This document shows positions 5,160 through 6,145 of a DNA stretch of 6,145 nt, piece after piece; position 1 is the first letter of the stretch, and every line of letters starts with the position of its first letter. The notes beneath the pieces were generated by a model that was not told the origin of the DNA, did no database searches, and saw nothing but the letters and a program-made list of their open reading frames with translations. This stretch comes from Actinomycetes bacterium. GTDB taxonomy: Bacteria; Actinomycetota; Acidimicrobiia; Acidimicrobiales; Microtrichaceae. The DNA lies in the NCBI GenBank assembly GCA_023423475.1, contig JAFAFN010000504.1, positions 1 through 6,145 of the forward strand, in the 5' to 3' direction. The translations under genes and the position numbers were made by a program.

Positions 5160-6145
5160 CTAGCGGAGCAGGGCTTCGCTGGGGTTGTCCGGCAGCTCGA
5201 GGAGCGGCACCCGCAGCTCCTCGACGGTCGGGCCGACACGGTCGGCGATCGGCGACAGCGCGGCGAGGTCGAAGCCGTACAGCGCGGCCGCGTTGCCGCC
5301 CAGCAGCGCCCGCATGCCGGCTTCGTCGACGTCGCTGAATCGCTGGCGGATCGCCTCCCGGGTGTGCGGGAACGTGCCCTCGTTGTGGGGGTAGTCGCTG
5401 CCCCACATCATGCGGTCCGGGCCGATCAGCTCGCGTGCGGCCGCGTCGTCGGCACCCGGCATGCTCGCGCCGACCCAGCAGTTGCGGTTGAAGTACTCGG
5501 TCGCGCTGAGCGGCAGCGTGTGCTCGGGAGCGAAGCGCAGCTCGCCGATGCGTCCCGTGTCGCGGATCTGTGCGAGGAACCGGTCGAACTGCTCGAGCAT
5601 CGGTGGGATCCACGCGGTGCCCAGCTCGGTCATGACGAACTTCAGGCGGGGGAACCGCTCGAACACACCCGAGAGCAGCAGCTGCACGAACGGGCGCTGC
5701 GAGTAGAAGCCGACCTCGCTGATGAACAGCAGCGCCGAGGTGGAGTAGCGCCCGTAGTCGGGTGAGCCGGTGCCACCGTGGCTGTTGATCGGGACCTCGA
5801 GCTCTTCGCAGACGGCCCACAGCGGGTCGTAGATCGGGTCGTAGAGCGGCTTGACGTAGTCGACGTCGGGCGGGACCGAACCGAGGAGGATGCCGCCGCG
5901 CAGCCCGTTCTCCTTGATCCAGCGGACGTCCTTGATCGCCTCGTCGACGTCGTTGAGGAAGACCTGGCCGATGCCGGCCCGACGCTCGGGGTACCTGGCG
6001 CACCAGTCCGCCATCCAGCGGTTGTGGGCGCGGATGCCGGCGAGGCGGTGCTCGAACTCGTCGGGCCGGGGCGGGCGTGCGAAGAGCACGAAGCTCGGGA
6101 AGAACGGCGGCACCGTGTTCGGGAACACGACCTCGCCCACGATGC
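5160..6145 (-). CDS. Amidohydrolase (Amidohydro_2, COG2159-type metal-dependent hydrolase or decarboxylase), N-terminus outside window
   Basis: The last 326 residues or so of a TIM-barrel metal enzyme; the frame is open to the right edge. A GTG at 6140 is available, but the peptide there (VGEVVFPNTVPPFFP) looks internal to the family, and the N-terminal HxH or equivalent metal motif is absent, so the gene starts outside the window. Counting from that GTG, visible active-site elements are PINSHGGTG with His121, VMTELGTAW with Glu172, and WGSDYPHNEG with the metal-binding Asp249. The C-terminal signature is LLGGNAAALYGFD (279-291). The family includes hydrolases and ACMSD/resorcylate-type decarboxylases acting on carboxylated or cyclic substrates, and I cannot tell which applies. 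The protein is probably cytoplasmic. The gene converges on the efflux operon with 75 bp between them, so it is a separate transcription unit and its link to efflux is unproven. Confidence 0.92.
   Translation of the reverse strand, partial: IVGEVVFPNTVPPFFPSFVLFARPPRPDEFEHRLAGIRAHNRWMADWCARYPERRAGIGQVFLNDVDEAIKDVRWIKENGLRGGILLGSVPPDVDYVKPLYDPIYDPLWAVCEELEVPINSHGGTGSPDYGRYSTSALLFISEVGFYSQRPFVQLLLSGVFERFPRLKFVMTELGTAWIPPMLEQFDRFLAQIRDTGRIGELRFAPEHTLPLSATEYFNRNCWVGASMPGADDAAARELIGPDRMMWGSDYPHNEGTFPHTREAIRQRFSDVDEAGMRALLGGNAAALYGFDLAALSPIADRVGPTVEELRVPLLELPDNPSEALLR

Noticed and set aside
5091..5765. 224-codon plus-strand frame antisense to the amidohydrolase
   Set aside because: It begins in the hairpin and its apparent Cys-rich start is just the translated inverted repeat. 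The opposite strand encodes a recognisable enzyme.

Overview
The window is GC-rich throughout, uses GTG and ATG starts, is densely packed with genes, and has a DHA2 efflux operon facing a TetR gene plus a COG2159-type amidohydrolase. This fits a high-GC actinomycete. A marine or soil Acidimicrobiia/Ilumatobacter-like lineage is my inference, not something the sequence proves.

Layout. (a) 2-925, plus strand: two small membrane-protein genes 12 bp apart. The first runs off the left edge, has three membrane segments and no family I recognise, and carries two copies of the peptide SGCPVDH in an Ala-rich leader. The second is a clear DUF454/YbaN protein. (b) 951-1595, minus strand: a TetR-type regulator, convergent with the DUF454 gene. 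(c) 1596-1710: a divergent control region with two tandem palindromes of the form TGGCA-N4-TGCCA, which look like the regulator's operators. (d) 1711-5084, plus strand: two adjacent, clearly paralogous 14-TM major facilitator (DHA2, EmrB/QacA-like) transporters separated by 2 bp, certainly one operon. (e) 5103-5142: a 17-bp hairpin between convergent genes. (f) 5160-6145, minus strand: the C-terminal part of a metal-dependent amidohydrolase (Amidohydro_2) that runs off the right edge.

How they work together. The core is a TetR-controlled efflux locus. The regulator probably sits on the paired palindromes, silences the two transporters (and perhaps itself), and releases them when it binds a ligand, presumably a substrate of the pumps. 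The pumps differ in membrane acidic residues: the first lacks the TM1 Asp and the second lacks the second TM13 acid, so they may differ in substrate charge or proton coupling. The flanking gene pair and the amidohydrolase have no demonstrable link to the efflux operon.

Nothing here is a clearly new defence or mobile system. There are no RNA genes, CRISPR arrays or insertion sequences that I can see. The best leads are the duplicated Cys-Pro (heme-regulatory-like) motif protein beside DUF454, the tandem operator, and the reciprocal acidic-residue differences between the paralogous pumps.
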